NCBI GenBank assembly: GCA_030035585.1 | Contig: CM057475.1 | Location: 6,986,100 to 7,050,099 of the forward strand | From: Dugong dugon | Taxonomy: Eukaryota > Chordata > Mammalia > Sirenia > Dugongidae | DNA length: 64,000 nt | Direction of reading: 5' to 3' | In this document: piece after piece, positions 45,091-56,113 of the stretch | How the letters are laid out: each line of letters begins with the position of its first letter | How positions within the stretch are numbered: the stretch's first letter is position 1 | Program-made: the position numbers and the translations under genes | Notes under the pieces: generated by a model | Seen by the model: only the letters and a program-made list of their open reading frames with translations | What the model was told of the DNA's origin: nothing | Databases searched by the model: none

Positions 45091-45204
45091 CTGTGAGGAG
45101 AAGGGGCTGGCATGATCATGGGCATGGGCTTGAGCCTTCAGACTGGACAGGCACAGCTTGTGTGAGCATTTATTCATTCAGCTATTCATTTATCCCTGCC
45201 ATGT

Positions 45205-45480
45205 GCCATCTGTACAGAGGGTTATACTTTCATAAAGATATAATGCACTTACTCATTTACCTACTCCTACATACATATTCATCAATTCATGCATGTGTGA
45301 GAATAGTTCTTCATGCATTTATTCACTCAATTACTCTCTGGAACTTTACACTGTACATACATAGATAGTCTCTTTTAATCCTGACAGTGGTTGCATTAGG
45401 GAAGAATTGGTATTTCCATTTTGCAGACCAGCAAACTGAGGCTCCTAGAAGTTTAGTGGTCAAGGCAGTAGATGGCAGAC
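45205..45480. mobile_element. MIR/L2-like ancient repeat
   Basis: Tetranucleotide-like 'cattcattca' sequence leads into 'ccattttgcagaccagcaaa' and 'ctgaggctcctagaagttta', the MIR core. Confidence 0.55.
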
Positions 45481-45899
45481 CTGAGATCAAACCCATGGAG
45501 GCAACTCCAAGGCCATGCCTTGCCCTTGTGCCAGTTTACTGTGGGAATCATGGGGTAAAGCCAGTTCAGATGGAGATGGATCTAGGCAAGCTTCATCTGC
45601 TGTGTGTGGTCACTGCTTCTGAAAGGGGAGAAGTTACCACACATCTGAGGTGGCCACACTTGGGAATCCTGCTGGGCAAGGCCTGACCAGCAATTTCCCC
45701 GGTGAGACCAGAGGATCAAGTGAGATCCTTCAGTCATTCTCTGCAGAGGGCCAAGGTCACCAAGAGACTCCATTACCTCTGGGGTCTCAGCAAAGCACAG
45801 TGCACGGGAAGCTTAAAGACATGGCTTTTTCCCAAGGTTGCTTTGCTCTCGGTTGAAACTAGGTGATGATGTCCACCATCAAATTCAGATTGAAACGGA

Positions 45900-46330
45900 A
45901 GCTGAATGGCGGAGGGGTCAAAATAAATCGGCACCTAATGAGGCACTCGTTGAAGCATATCAAGAGCTTTGTGTATTCAATCTGCAGACGGAGCATTACG
46001 TTTGCTGGTGATTGATGCCTTCTCACCATCCCTTCTTTCCTTTGCAGCTTTTATGAGCATTGATGGTAATCTCCTGAGAAACAATATGATTTGGTAATAA
46101 CAAGATTACCTGTATTAAATAAAAATAATATATACATAGGAAATATTGTTAGTGCTACAAACCTGGTTAAAGATATTACCACAAAGAAAAATGTTATTTT
46201 TTCATAGCTGTCTAATGCATTTTAGCAAAAGTAATATCTTTAAAACTTAAGTCTGTATTATTTATAAAGGAAGCAATAACTGCTTTTCTTATTTCCTATA
46301 TTAATAAATGTATTTGCATACATTTGTTTC
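45900..46330. promoter_or_regulatory. Candidate conserved AT-rich intronic element
   Basis: Repeat-free sequence in the 10.9 kb intron, with 'gagcattgatggtaatctcc', many TAAT cores and an ATTTGCAT-like word near 46310. It resembles conserved non-coding elements in composition only. Confidence 0.25.
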
Positions 46331-46984
46331 AAAATTAATGGATTTTCTCCCTTTTGCAATACAAAAGAAAATACCAAATTCCCTAGAAGAAAAAGTAGAG
46401 TTGCTTTGTTACTTATAGAGTAAGTCTGTGGGTTGACAGACTCTGGTGGCTGCCAGCAATGAGTAGCACCTAGGAGTTGTCTCTCAGTGATGGAAGGAAG
46501 AAGAAAGGGAAGAGAAGATCAAAGGAAGAAATGGAGAGGAAGAGAGAGGCAGAGAGTCCTCATTAAGGTTTACAAAGTGCCTACATAAGATAATCCAAAA
46601 CAAAATGAAATAAAGCACCAGCAAAATTAAGTCTAGCGACTGGAAGAAAACAAAGTGACCAGGCCAAATTACTGAACCAAGATCTATTCCTAAGCATGTT
46701 CTGGAGATATTCTTGAATACCAAGGGTAATGAATCCTTTGTGTATACAGACTAAAATAAAAATATCGAGTTACTATTATCATCAAAGAAACTACCTCTTA
46801 TTGGCAGAAGGCTCTCCCATGTGACATTAAAGCTAGAAGACAACAAGCCAAGGCTAGGGACTCTGAAGCAAAAGGTTACAATCTTTGGATTTTTGTCCAT
46901 CACTAACGTTTAAAGACACCATAAAGAGATTTTTAATATTTAAGGGCTCAGAAATATAACTCTAGGTATCCTTCCCCCATTTAA

Positions 46985-47345
46985 ATACTTTAAGAGGTGC
47001 TCTACTTTGGACACATCATCAGGAAAGACCAATCACTAGAAAAAGATATCATGTTTGGTAAAGCAGAAGGTCAGTGAAAACGGAAACCCTCAGTGAGATG
47101 GACTGGCACACTGGCTGCCACACTGGACTCAAACATCCCAAAGACCCACTAGAAACAGACATGATGTTTGGTAAAGCAGAAGGTCAGTGAAAACGGAAAT
47201 CCTCAGTGAGATGGATTGGCACACTGGCTGGCACACTGGGCTCAAACATCCCAAAGACCATGAGGATGGTGCAGGACCAGGCAATGTTTTCTTCTGTAAT
47301 ATACAAGGTCACCATGAGTCAGAACCAACTCACCAGCAAATAACA
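46985..47345 (+). mobile_element. RTE 3' fragment with internal tandem duplication
   Basis: 'ctttggacacatcatcagga' and 'gcaggaccaggcaatgtttt' are RTE 3' end phrases. A 113-base unit starting 'atgtttggtaaagcagaagg' occurs at 47051 and again at 47164 with only a few differences. Confidence 0.8.
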
Positions 47346-47640
47346 ACTATTTCACTGGCAGAAATCTCATCTTCCATGAGACCTGGGTTCGATTCTTGGC
47401 CAATATACCTCATGTGCAGCCACCACCTGTCTGTCAGTGGAGGCTTCCATGTTGCTACGATACTGAACAGGTTTCAGTGAAGCTTCCAGACTAAGATGGA
47501 CCAGGAAAAAAGGCCTGGTGATCCACTTCTGAAAATTAGCCAATGAAAACCCAATGGATCATAACTGTCTGATCTGCAAGTGATCATGGGATCACTATGA
47601 GTTGGGGCTAACTCAATGGCAGCTAACAACAACAACTTTT
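47346..47640 (+). mobile_element. Non-autonomous RTE-derived element
   Basis: Contains 'ctgtctgtcagtggaggctt', 'gcttccagactaagatggac' and the tail 'actatgagttggggctaact' ending in AAC repeats. It abuts another RTE piece head to tail. Confidence 0.75.
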
Positions 47641-48000
47641 CTTCTAAGAGGTGAATAAAAATTAAGAGCAAAATAGTGGGGAAAGCAGTTGACAAGGGCT
47701 CTTGCTGGACACTAAAATGAGTTAAAATCAGAGAAATGTCTGTAATTATCCTACACGTGATGAAAACTGGAAACAACATTGAAAGGAGTGTTCTACTTGT
47801 GAATCTAATTAAAGACAACGCTTCTTTCATTTGAGAACAAAAATTCCATATGCATCAGTATCCCTTCTATATGTGGGTCTGGATAAGTATTCAGATTACT
47901 ACATTCCTAAACCCGTTCAACATGGTAGAGAAAATGTGTTGGAAAAATCATTCAACTCCTGAGCCACACCCATGAGAAATTCAGTAACGGCACATGCTCA

Positions 48001-48189
48001 AACCCATTACCGTCGAGTTGATTCCGACCCTGTCGGATAGAGGAGAATTGCCCCATAGGGTTTCCAAGGCTGTAATCTTTACGGGAGCAGACTGCCACAT
48101 CTTTCTCCCATGGAGTGGCTGGTGATTCAAATCACCAATCTTTCAGTTAGCGGCTGAGCACTTTAACCACTGCACCACCAGGGCTTCTT
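48001..48189 (-). mobile_element. AfroSINE with target duplication
   Basis: Reverse copy from 'cattaccgtcgagttgattc' to 'ccaccagggc'; flanks 'cacatgctcaa' and 'catgtgctcaag' match but for one base. Confidence 0.9.
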
Positions 48190-48439
48190 GCATGTGCTCA
48201 AGGACACTCAAATACACAGATATTTTTGCAATATATGCTAGAAAGTCTGTTCTTCCTTCCAGGTGGGTCTGACCCAAATCAACCCACTGCCACATCTAGC
48301 TAACGGAATTGGTTCCAAGAGCAGATAGACAACCCATTCTCACTGCAGACATTTTTTTTCCTAGTAAGTTTAAAAGTACCCCATGCCAACAATTCCCTTA
48401 CATGACCCTGTCTGCATGTCAGTTGATCTAAGATGTCCT

Positions 48440-48600
48440 TTCTCCATCAAAGATGCTCGGTGCTATAATGGATAGCACCTCAGCTTTGGAATCAGGCAGA
48501 CTTGGTCTGAATTTCAGAGCCCACTTACATGCAGTGTGAAGTTTAGTGAGTTTGTTAATCTCTTCAACCTCCCATGCCCTCCTCTGTAAACCGTGGATGG
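48440..48600. mobile_element. MIR-like ancient repeat
   Basis: Contains 'tttggaatcaggcagacttg', the 5' tRNA-like part of MIR, and 'gtgtgaagtttagtgagttt'. Confidence 0.65.
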
Positions 48601-48617
48601 TTGTTGTGGGTGTGAAA

Positions 48618-48675
48618 ACAATGTGTGTGTGTGTGCGTGCGTGCTTACGTGCATGTGTGGGTCTTGCATGTGTGT
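48618..48675. repeat. (GT/GC)n microsatellite
   Basis: GT run with GTGC interruptions. Confidence 0.8.
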
Positions 48676-48965
48676 GCGGTCAGATCCTCATGCCGTGCTA
48701 CGCATGTTGGAAGAGGCAATGAACTAATCTAGCCTCTATGTCCCTTTCCCTTCAACGTCTAGGAAAGGGGAGAAATCCTGGGCTTGGCTCCAGTCTCAAT
48801 GTGCACATGGGAGGTAATCAATGCTTAAGAGGAAAGGTCAAGGGCATCGGAGAAAAGGGAGACAGGAGTGATTGGAAGCAGAAGGTGGGGTATGAGGGAA
48901 ATGAGGAGGAGAGCCCTAGTGACTGGGATGGGTGGGAGGGGAGGGAAGTCTAAGTGTCCATGGAA

Positions 48966-49376
48966 TGGTGTTATGTCTCCCCAGAATATGTATTGTAATT
49001 CCTAATCCCTATACTTGTGGATGTAATACCATTTGAGAATAAGGTTTTATTTATTATGTTAATGAGGCCATATCAGCATAGGGTGTGTCTTAAGCCAATC
49101 ATCTCTGAGATATAAATCAAGCTGATCAGGCAGAGAAGGAAGCAGACATGGGGCGACAGATGCCAGACTACATGAAGATCACCAAGGAGCCAAGGAAGAG
49201 AAGCTGAAGAGAGACAAGGACCTTCTCCAGAGCCCACAGAGGGAGAAAGCCTTCGCCTAGAGCTGGCATCCTGAGTTCGGACTTCTAGTCTCCTAGACTG
49301 TGAGAGAACAAGCTTCTGTTTGTTAATGCCACCGCCTGTGGTGCTTCTGTTACAGCAGCGCTAGCTGACTGAGACA
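48966..49376 (+). mobile_element. Solo LTR, ERVL-MaLR-like
   Basis: Related to 12924-13430: shared 'tctgagatataaatc', 'agacaaggaccttctccaga', 'cctagactgtgagaga' and the end 'ctgttacagcagcgctagct' then 'gactgagaca'. No internal genes are present. Confidence 0.6.
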
Positions 49377-49535
49377 CGTAGGAATGGAGGAAACAGAGAG
49401 CACGTGGGCAGGGCTGTTTTGACACCGAAGTTTTTAACACCAAAGAAATAAAGGGGAAAATATATGGGCTGAGAGAGCTCGACTCATATTCTACGGACTT
49501 CTTCAGAAAAATGCCAGGCCCTAACATCCTACTCT

Positions 49536-49689
49536 GGAGCCCTGGTAGCCCAGTAGTTAAGAGCTCGGCTGCTAACTAAATGGTCGGCAGTTCGAATCCA
49601 CCAGCTGCTCCTTGAAAACCCTATGAGGCAGTTTGACCCTGTCCTATAGGGTTGCTATGAGTCGGAATCAACTCGATGGCAACGGTTTT
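49536..49689 (+). mobile_element. AfroSINE, first of a pair at one target site
   Basis: Forward short variant starting 'ggagccctggtagcccagta', preceded by 'taacatcctact' (49522-49533) and followed by an identical copy (49690-49701). Confidence 0.93.
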
Positions 49690-49705
49690 TAACATCCTAC
49701 TGTAA

Positions 49706-49911
49706 GGAGCCCTAGTGGTGCAATGGTTAAGCAATCGGCTGCTAACTGAAATGTCAGCAGTTCGAACCCACCAGCTGCTCTGAGGAAGAAAGATGTAGCA
49801 GTCTGCTTCCATAAAGATTACAGCCTTGGCAACCCTATGGAGCAGTTCTACTCTGTCCTGTAGGGCTGCTATAAGTTGGAAGCAAACCAACGGCAACAGG
49901 TTTTTTTGGTT
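49706..49911 (+). mobile_element. AfroSINE, second of a pair at the same target site
   Basis: Forward long variant with the 'aagatgtagcagtctgcttc' block. It is preceded by 'taacatcctact' and followed by 'taacatcctatt' (49912-49923), so the same target word occurs three times around the two elements. Confidence 0.93.
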
Positions 49912-50286
49912 TAACATCCTATTCAATAAGCTAAAAGCTGTTGATCCAGCATTTTGTTTGGGAAGCCTGTGCATTAGTCCAGCTGTCTAAACCGTCTTTT
50001 TCTCAGTCAAGGTGGGGCTCTCCTCACAGCCGTTAGCTTTCCTGTCCTGTAGGGTGTGACCTTTTACTAAATAAATAAAACACCCACAAAGGTATTTTGA
50101 AAAGCATGCTTTCAAAATGAGAAGGAGAGTGGTCATTTGTGAAGTGCTCAAAATAGCCACACAGTTCTCACACCATGCCTCACTTAGTCCTCAGGACCCG
50201 CTGAATCACACTTTCTTTTAAAGAACATGACTAATTACAAAGTTCTAAGCCAGGACTGTACCCTAGATCTGTCTGACTCTATTAAA

Positions 50287-50487
50287 CCAAGCCAGTTCCC
50301 CCACTGAGTTGACTCTGACTCATGGCAACCCATACTTGCCAGAGCAGAACTGTGCTCGGTGGGGTTTTAATGGCTGATTGTCTGAATGTCAATCTCCAGG
50401 CCTTTCTTCTCAGGTGCCTCTGGGTGGACTAGAGCCTACAACCTTTCAGTTAGTAGCACGTTAACTGTTTGCACCACCAGGGTCTCT
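50287..50487 (-). mobile_element. AfroSINE with target duplication
   Basis: Reverse copy; 'tctgactctatta' occurs just before and just after it, a clear target duplication. Confidence 0.9.
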
Positions 50488-51499
50488 TCTGACTCTATTA
50501 CACATGCCTTTTCTTAGTACTACTCACTGAGTCTCTATGATAATAATTATATTTGCATTTCCGTCAGAACCTTGGAGAGCCTGAAGATTCCTATCCAGGC
50601 AGCGCTCTCTCCCATACAGACCCCACCTCCTACGCTGCCTAGTAATAATCCTCTTGGCAATCTCTTCCATGCGACACTGTCCTCACTTTCCTATGCAGAC
50701 CAGGCTGCATCCCTGGCGGCCCTGCCCCATGCGATGTGGTGGGTACAAGGAGGTGGGCTACCGGCCTCTGAGGCATTTGGTGTGATGGAGCTGCGAGTGA
50801 GGAGCCCAGCTACCTGGTGGTGCGGACACAGCAGCTCCACCCCCTTGCACTCCCCCGCACACCCTCCTTCCTGCCCAGGCCTGACGCCCATCTGGAGCTC
50901 CAGCAACGGGGCGGGCAGGCTGCGTGCTAGCTAGCCCACACTCTCTGTGGCTCTGAGCATATGTCTTCCACAAAACCAGCCCGGCTCACCTCAGGTGGCT
51001 CAGAAAATCCTTCCCCGCCGCTGGTAACAGCTGACTTCACACGGGCTGTGACTTAATTAACACAGCACTTTATTTCTGTTCCTTATTAAATGCAGCAGTA
51101 GCAGCAACACAGCAGAGGCTGTGTTCTCACTGGGGTGCTGGCTGCCTGGCTCTGCCCCGCCTAGGCTGGGTCTGAGCTCGGGCTGGAGAGCAACTGGTGC
51201 TCTTACACAGGCCAACATGGGCGCCTGGGCTGAGGCTCTGCGGGGGGTGTCCTCCTGGCTGCTCACAGACATGGCTACAGGTGAGCAAGAGTCTTGAGAA
51301 TCGTGGCATGCTAGAGCTGTGAAGGGTGGACAAGCCCACCGCCCAGGCAGATCACAGCCTCAGGCCTCAAGGCGTTGTGAGAACAGAGCCCATCACAGAC
51401 CTGGACTGGGTCACATTCCTGCTTATGTCACCTGCTCAGATCACATGGCACCTATACCATATTTTCTGGATTGTAAGACTCTGTCAGTGAAGTAACAGG

Positions 51500-51945
51500 T
51501 CCACCACCCGACTGTCAGTCTGTCAACTGTGGTGGCTTGCATGTTGCTGTGATGCTAGAAGCTCTGCCACTGGCATTTCAGATACCAGCAGGGTCACCCA
51601 TGGTGGACAGGTTTCAGCCTGGCTACCAGACTAAGGCAGATTAGGAAGAAAAGCCTGCCAATCTACTTCTGAAAACCAGCCAACGAAAACCTTATGGATC
51701 ACAACAGTTCGCTGGCCAACTTGCTTGCTTTGCACATGTCCTCAGGAGGGATCAGTTGCTAGAAGAGAACATAATGCCAGTGAGGGCAAGGAGACCCTGA
51801 GAGAAACAGATGGGCACGGTGGTCACAGTGATGGACAGGACCATGCAGTGATCATGAGGATGACTCCGGAGTGGGCAAAGTCGTGTTGTGTTGTACATGG
51901 GTCATCATGAGCTGAAGCTGACTTGATGGCAACTAACAAGAACAA
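51500..51945 (+). mobile_element. Non-autonomous RTE-derived element, near full length
   Basis: Has all landmarks of the family: 'cgactgtcagtctgtcaact', 'ccagcagggtcacccatggt', 'cctcaggagggatcagttgc' and the tail 'gtcatcatgagctgaagctg' before AAC repeats. Confidence 0.8.
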
Positions 51946-53580
51946 ATTACAGGTTTGGGGCAGAAAAACAAACACAGACAATGAAGTTATGCATCACTTA
52001 GAAGACTGGCCCAAACTTAGTACCACTGAAGTATGAGGGAAACAAAGCGGCCTCACCCAGGCATCAGTGCCCACACATGGCAGTCCTTAGGCCACCCTGT
52101 CTGCACACCACGTGCCGGACAGGCCACGGCGTGGGGGAGCTCAGAACCTGCTGCCCCACCGGGTGTCACACCTGCATCACACAGGCATGCAGTGCTGGGT
52201 GCCAAGGGTGCGCCCAGCCAGGTTCTCATGTGCATGCGCCACCCTGCCCTCAACCACCCGGTGCTGCAGTGCCCACACATCACAGGGCACACGTCGTGGT
52301 GTGCTGCTGCATGCTGACGCCTCCACGGTCCCTGGCTCGGGTGTGCTGTTGTGCTGATAATACGACCTTGAGAATGGCGTATGTCCATTCCCCCCGAGCA
52401 CTCTCCCCTCTGGAAAACCTCGGCAGGCCAGGCTTTTCTATCTACTGGAGTGTTTTAGGCTCAGTGTCACCATCCCATCTCCTTTGTGTATTTCCTGTGG
52501 GACCCCAGGCCAGCACGTGGCCTCCCGCATGCTCAGGAAAGAGAAGACTAATCATAGCATCCTCTCATGACCTCGTGAGGGCTAAATGGGACAAGAATAC
52601 AGGTGAGGGGCTTAGCCCCAGCCAGGCACACGGTAGGTAATGCATGAGTGTTAGGGTCTGGTGCCATTAAGAAAGGGCCTTTGAGACGATCATCTTGCCC
52701 CCTCCTCTATTTCATGACAAGGAGACTGAGTCCCAGAGAGGAAACAGTCAGGCACGGCAGAGCCAAAATGCTGGCCCTGACCTCCAGGCCTTACCTCAGA
52801 TCTCAGCTCTGGATTTTTCATGCTAACCGGCAGGAGGCAGTCTGCTTAATGCACAATGGAACAACGTGCCCTTTCTTTATGTTGACTCCCATCGACATTT
52901 GCCTCTGGAAACAACCCCCATTCTCACTTCCCTACTGTCCAGGTAAATGAAGAGGGCCTCACTGCGGGGATGCTGCACCCTCCCCTCCCATGTGGTTCCT
53001 CCCCACCCCTGGGCAGGAGCTGGAAGTCAGCAGGCTCCAGCTGTTGAGAACCTGGGGAGGCTTTCTCCTTGTCACCACACGGGGGCGAGGCAGCGCCCTC
53101 CAGGCAGGAACTGGCTGTCCTAGGAGTCATGGGGTAGTGGGAGGAACCTCACTTCAGGAAGAGGTCAGACCCACTTATGGCTGCCTGTCAAAGCCCCAGG
53201 ACTCCCAAGGGGGCGGAGTCATTTGCCCTAGATGCAGCCTTTGTACTTGACAGCTAAAGTTCATCTTTCGTTCTATGGAAAATGCTGGCTCCAAAGGCTT
53301 GGACCAATTATGACCCACTAGAAAAGTCAGTTGAAACTTGTCCAAAGACAGCCTAAGAGCCCAAACTAAGGGTGGGAAGGTGAAAACAATCCAGAAGCAC
53401 ATGTGGAGAGCCCAAATGCTTTCACCCCAGAGAGGCCCACCAGCTACAAATAGATTTGAACCCCAGAAGTCCAGGGAGTCATATGAGAGACTGAAACACA
53501 GAGTCAAGATGCTTGAGCTAACATGGCTGAGCTGAGCCACCTACAGTCACCCAGAACTGACTCTGAGCACCTCACCCTGG

Positions 53581-53840
53581 TTTGTTGTCATTATATGCCA
53601 TCGAGTGGATTTGGACTCATAGCGACCCCGTGTGACAAAGCAGAACTTCCCCAGGGTTTCTTAGGCTGTCATCTTCATGGGAGCAGCTGGTGTAGGGTTG
53701 CCAGATAAGATAAGAGGCCCAGTTAATCCTGAATTTCAGATTGACAATCAATAACATTTTAGTATAAGCCACTGGGTGGGTTTGAACCACCAACTTTTCA
53801 GTTAGCAGTTGAGTGCTTAACCATTGTTCAACTAGGGCTC
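53581..53840 (-). mobile_element. AfroSINE interrupted by a palindromic-repeat half
   Basis: The reversed tail (53581-53691, 'atatgccatcgagtggattt') and reversed head (53770-53840, 'gggtgggtttgaaccaccaa') are separated by about 75 bases that match one end of the element at 55355-55505. Confidence 0.75.
53692..53769. mobile_element. Half of a palindromic MITE-like repeat
   Basis: 'tagggttgccagataagata' and 'ggcccagttaatcctgaatt' match the first half of the inverted-repeat element at 55355. Confidence 0.6.
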
Positions 53841-54084
53841 ACCACCCTGGTTTAGGCCCTCTCAAACCAGTTTGCTCTGTTCACAAATGAACGAAATTTG
53901 TCTAAACTGCTTGTGACTCAACTAAAAGTGGCCTTAACCCAACTTTTCTAGAAAGTTCACAGCATAGCTGCTGTGTCTGGTTCAAGCTCACTTGGACAGT
54001 CCAGACTGTCTTGAACTGACTTCAACCAAAGGAAACCAGCTTGAACTGGTTTCTTCCTGCTCAGATGAGAGCTGACCTGTTGCA

Positions 54085-54300
54085 GAAGGAGGAAGGGAAC
54101 TAATGTGATGGATCACCTCATGGTGTCAAGCCCTGTGCTGGGGACTTTGCCCACATTTTCTGTTAATCTTCCCAACAGCCCAGTGAGATGTATACAATTC
54201 ACCCTCATTTCCAAAGGTAAAATAACTCACAGCATATTTTCTGTCTATTAAGTGGCAGAGCTGGGATGTGAATCTCACAGCTGACACTGTTTCTGTTTCA
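54085..54300. mobile_element. MIR/L2-like ancient repeat
   Basis: Contains 'tgtgctggggactttgccca' and 'cccagtgagatgtatacaat', standard L2/MIR-type phrases. Confidence 0.55.
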
Positions 54301-55354
54301 TTTTGTCTCCTCCCAATGGAAGTAGACCCTTAGCAACAGGTAAAGCTGGGGGTTCCGGCTTTAATGCATTCAACCTAAGGGGCAAGGGGAAACTTTTAAA
54401 GCATCCAGAAGTCCCTGGGTGGAGAGCAGCTATGGAATCCATCACTCTCATCATCAATGGTGATGATCATTTCTTGTGGATTAATGAGCAACATCTGGAT
54501 GGGATTCCTGGCACGTGGTCCAGCTCTGGGACCATTCTTTCTCCAAACCAAACTTACTTAAAATGCTTGTTGCCTGAGAAAGACTCAAGGGAAGCACACT
54601 TAGTATTTTTGAGTGAATTTCCAGGGAAAGGGGATTATACAATGTCTAGATGAAGCAAGCCATCAAGTACAGAGAAGTCTGTGCCAAGAAACAGAAGACA
54701 GGAGGGCTTTTGCTCCTGATGAGAAAAAGTGCCTTGCCCTGCCGACCCATTCTTGCCCAGGGCCCAGGAGTGTGTTTTAGTGCTGACCCAGGGTGGTCGT
54801 TGGTTCTCAGGGTCAAGGTCCTCTGACTAACCACAAAGAGTGACCTTGCTGGTGAGGTCAGGCCTAAACACAGTTCCTGGAACATTCATTCTTTTCCTTG
54901 ATGAAGCTTAGCTGTTAGAGCAAGTCTCTGCTTGTCCTCAAGGCTGCCACACCTAGCTGCCCTGCCTTGGTCTGTTACCTGTCCACAGCTAATGCCTTTT
55001 CTTTCCATAGGACCATTGTAACGGCAGGCCATAAACTTGGGCTGTGTGGTCCATTCACTTTGGAGTTGGCTGAGCCAGCTAGCTGCACTGAGCTGCTGAA
55101 GGCTCTCCCCACCAAAGCTCTGCCCCTGGACTAATGGGTACCTTGGAAGCAGGATCCCGGCAGATGGGGTTGGGAAGGAAGACAGCAAAAGAACTTGAAC
55201 TTTCAAGTAGGAGAGGAAGGGTGAGAGGTTGGGGGTCTCTTCCTACTCAGTGTCCTAACAACATTGCCCATGTGGGACTCTGTGCCAGGAATGCCTCCCT
55301 GCCTTGTACACCCCTGACCACACAGGAATGGGCACTGGCTCACATACAGCCCGT

Positions 55355-55505
55355 GTAGGGTTGCCAGATAAAATACAGGAGGCCCAGGCAAACTGGAATT
55401 TCGGATAGATAACCAATACCTTTTTAGTATAAGTCGTTATTTACCTGAAATTTATATTCACCTGGGCATCCTGTATTTTTACTTGCTAAATCTGGCAACC
55501 TGATG
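55355..55505. mobile_element. Palindromic MITE-like element
   Basis: Begins 'agggttgccagataaaatac' then 'aggaggcccag' and ends with the inverted match 'ctgggcatcctgtatttt' then 'gctaaatctggcaacctg'. The whole 150 bases can fold back. It has no coding capacity. I recognise the terminal sequence as a common mammalian repeat but cannot name it with confidence. Confidence 0.65.
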
Positions 55506-56003
55506 GGTATGATGGTTTGTTAGTTTACGGGTGGGTAACTGGGTCAGTGTCTTTCTTCGGTTTAGTTTTTTGCTTTGGTCCTCAAATATTTTGTCTTTCT
55601 AAGCCTTTCAGCGTGCACTTGGTGCAGCTTTAGTGCGTTCTGATGTCTTGAGTCATATTCTTTTCATGGTTCCTTTTCTGTATTTGTTTTTCTAATCTTA
55701 GACTGCCTACCTTTGCGATCTTTACTTCCTGCTTTTCCTTTTCCACTAAAACGTATTTATGTTAAGTATTTTTTTCATGTCTCTCACTCCTTACGTTTGG
55801 GAGTCCTTTCACAGGTTGTTGGGCAGACGTGCAGGTGTAACGTAACTGAGAAGAGCAGCCTTCCTCACCGGGCAGCCTGTCATCCCAGGGTGAATGTCCA
55901 GTGGGACTTGTGGGCTGAAGATGGACTTTCTAGCAGGGAGGCGCCCTCCTTGTCCAAGCCCAGCTCCTGGGCTGTACAACACACCTGGGGGAGAGGGGCT
56001 CAC

Positions 56004-56113
56004 CTGCAGAGAGCAGAAGGCCTGGGTGAAAGGTGGCATCCGGACCAGGTAGGAGGCGACAATGATAGCAGAGGAGTAGTGAGTGTAGTAGTGGCACTGG
56101 ACGGTCAGGTCTC
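56004..56113 (-). CDS. WDFY4: WDFY4 coding exon (BEACH)
   Basis: Two bases complete a Gly codon, then DLTVQCHYYTHYSSAIIVAS and YLVRMPPFTQAFCSLQ. The HY-THYS and R--PFT motifs are among the most conserved in the BEACH family. Acceptor 'tgttgcag', donor 'gtgagc'. Confidence 0.98.
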
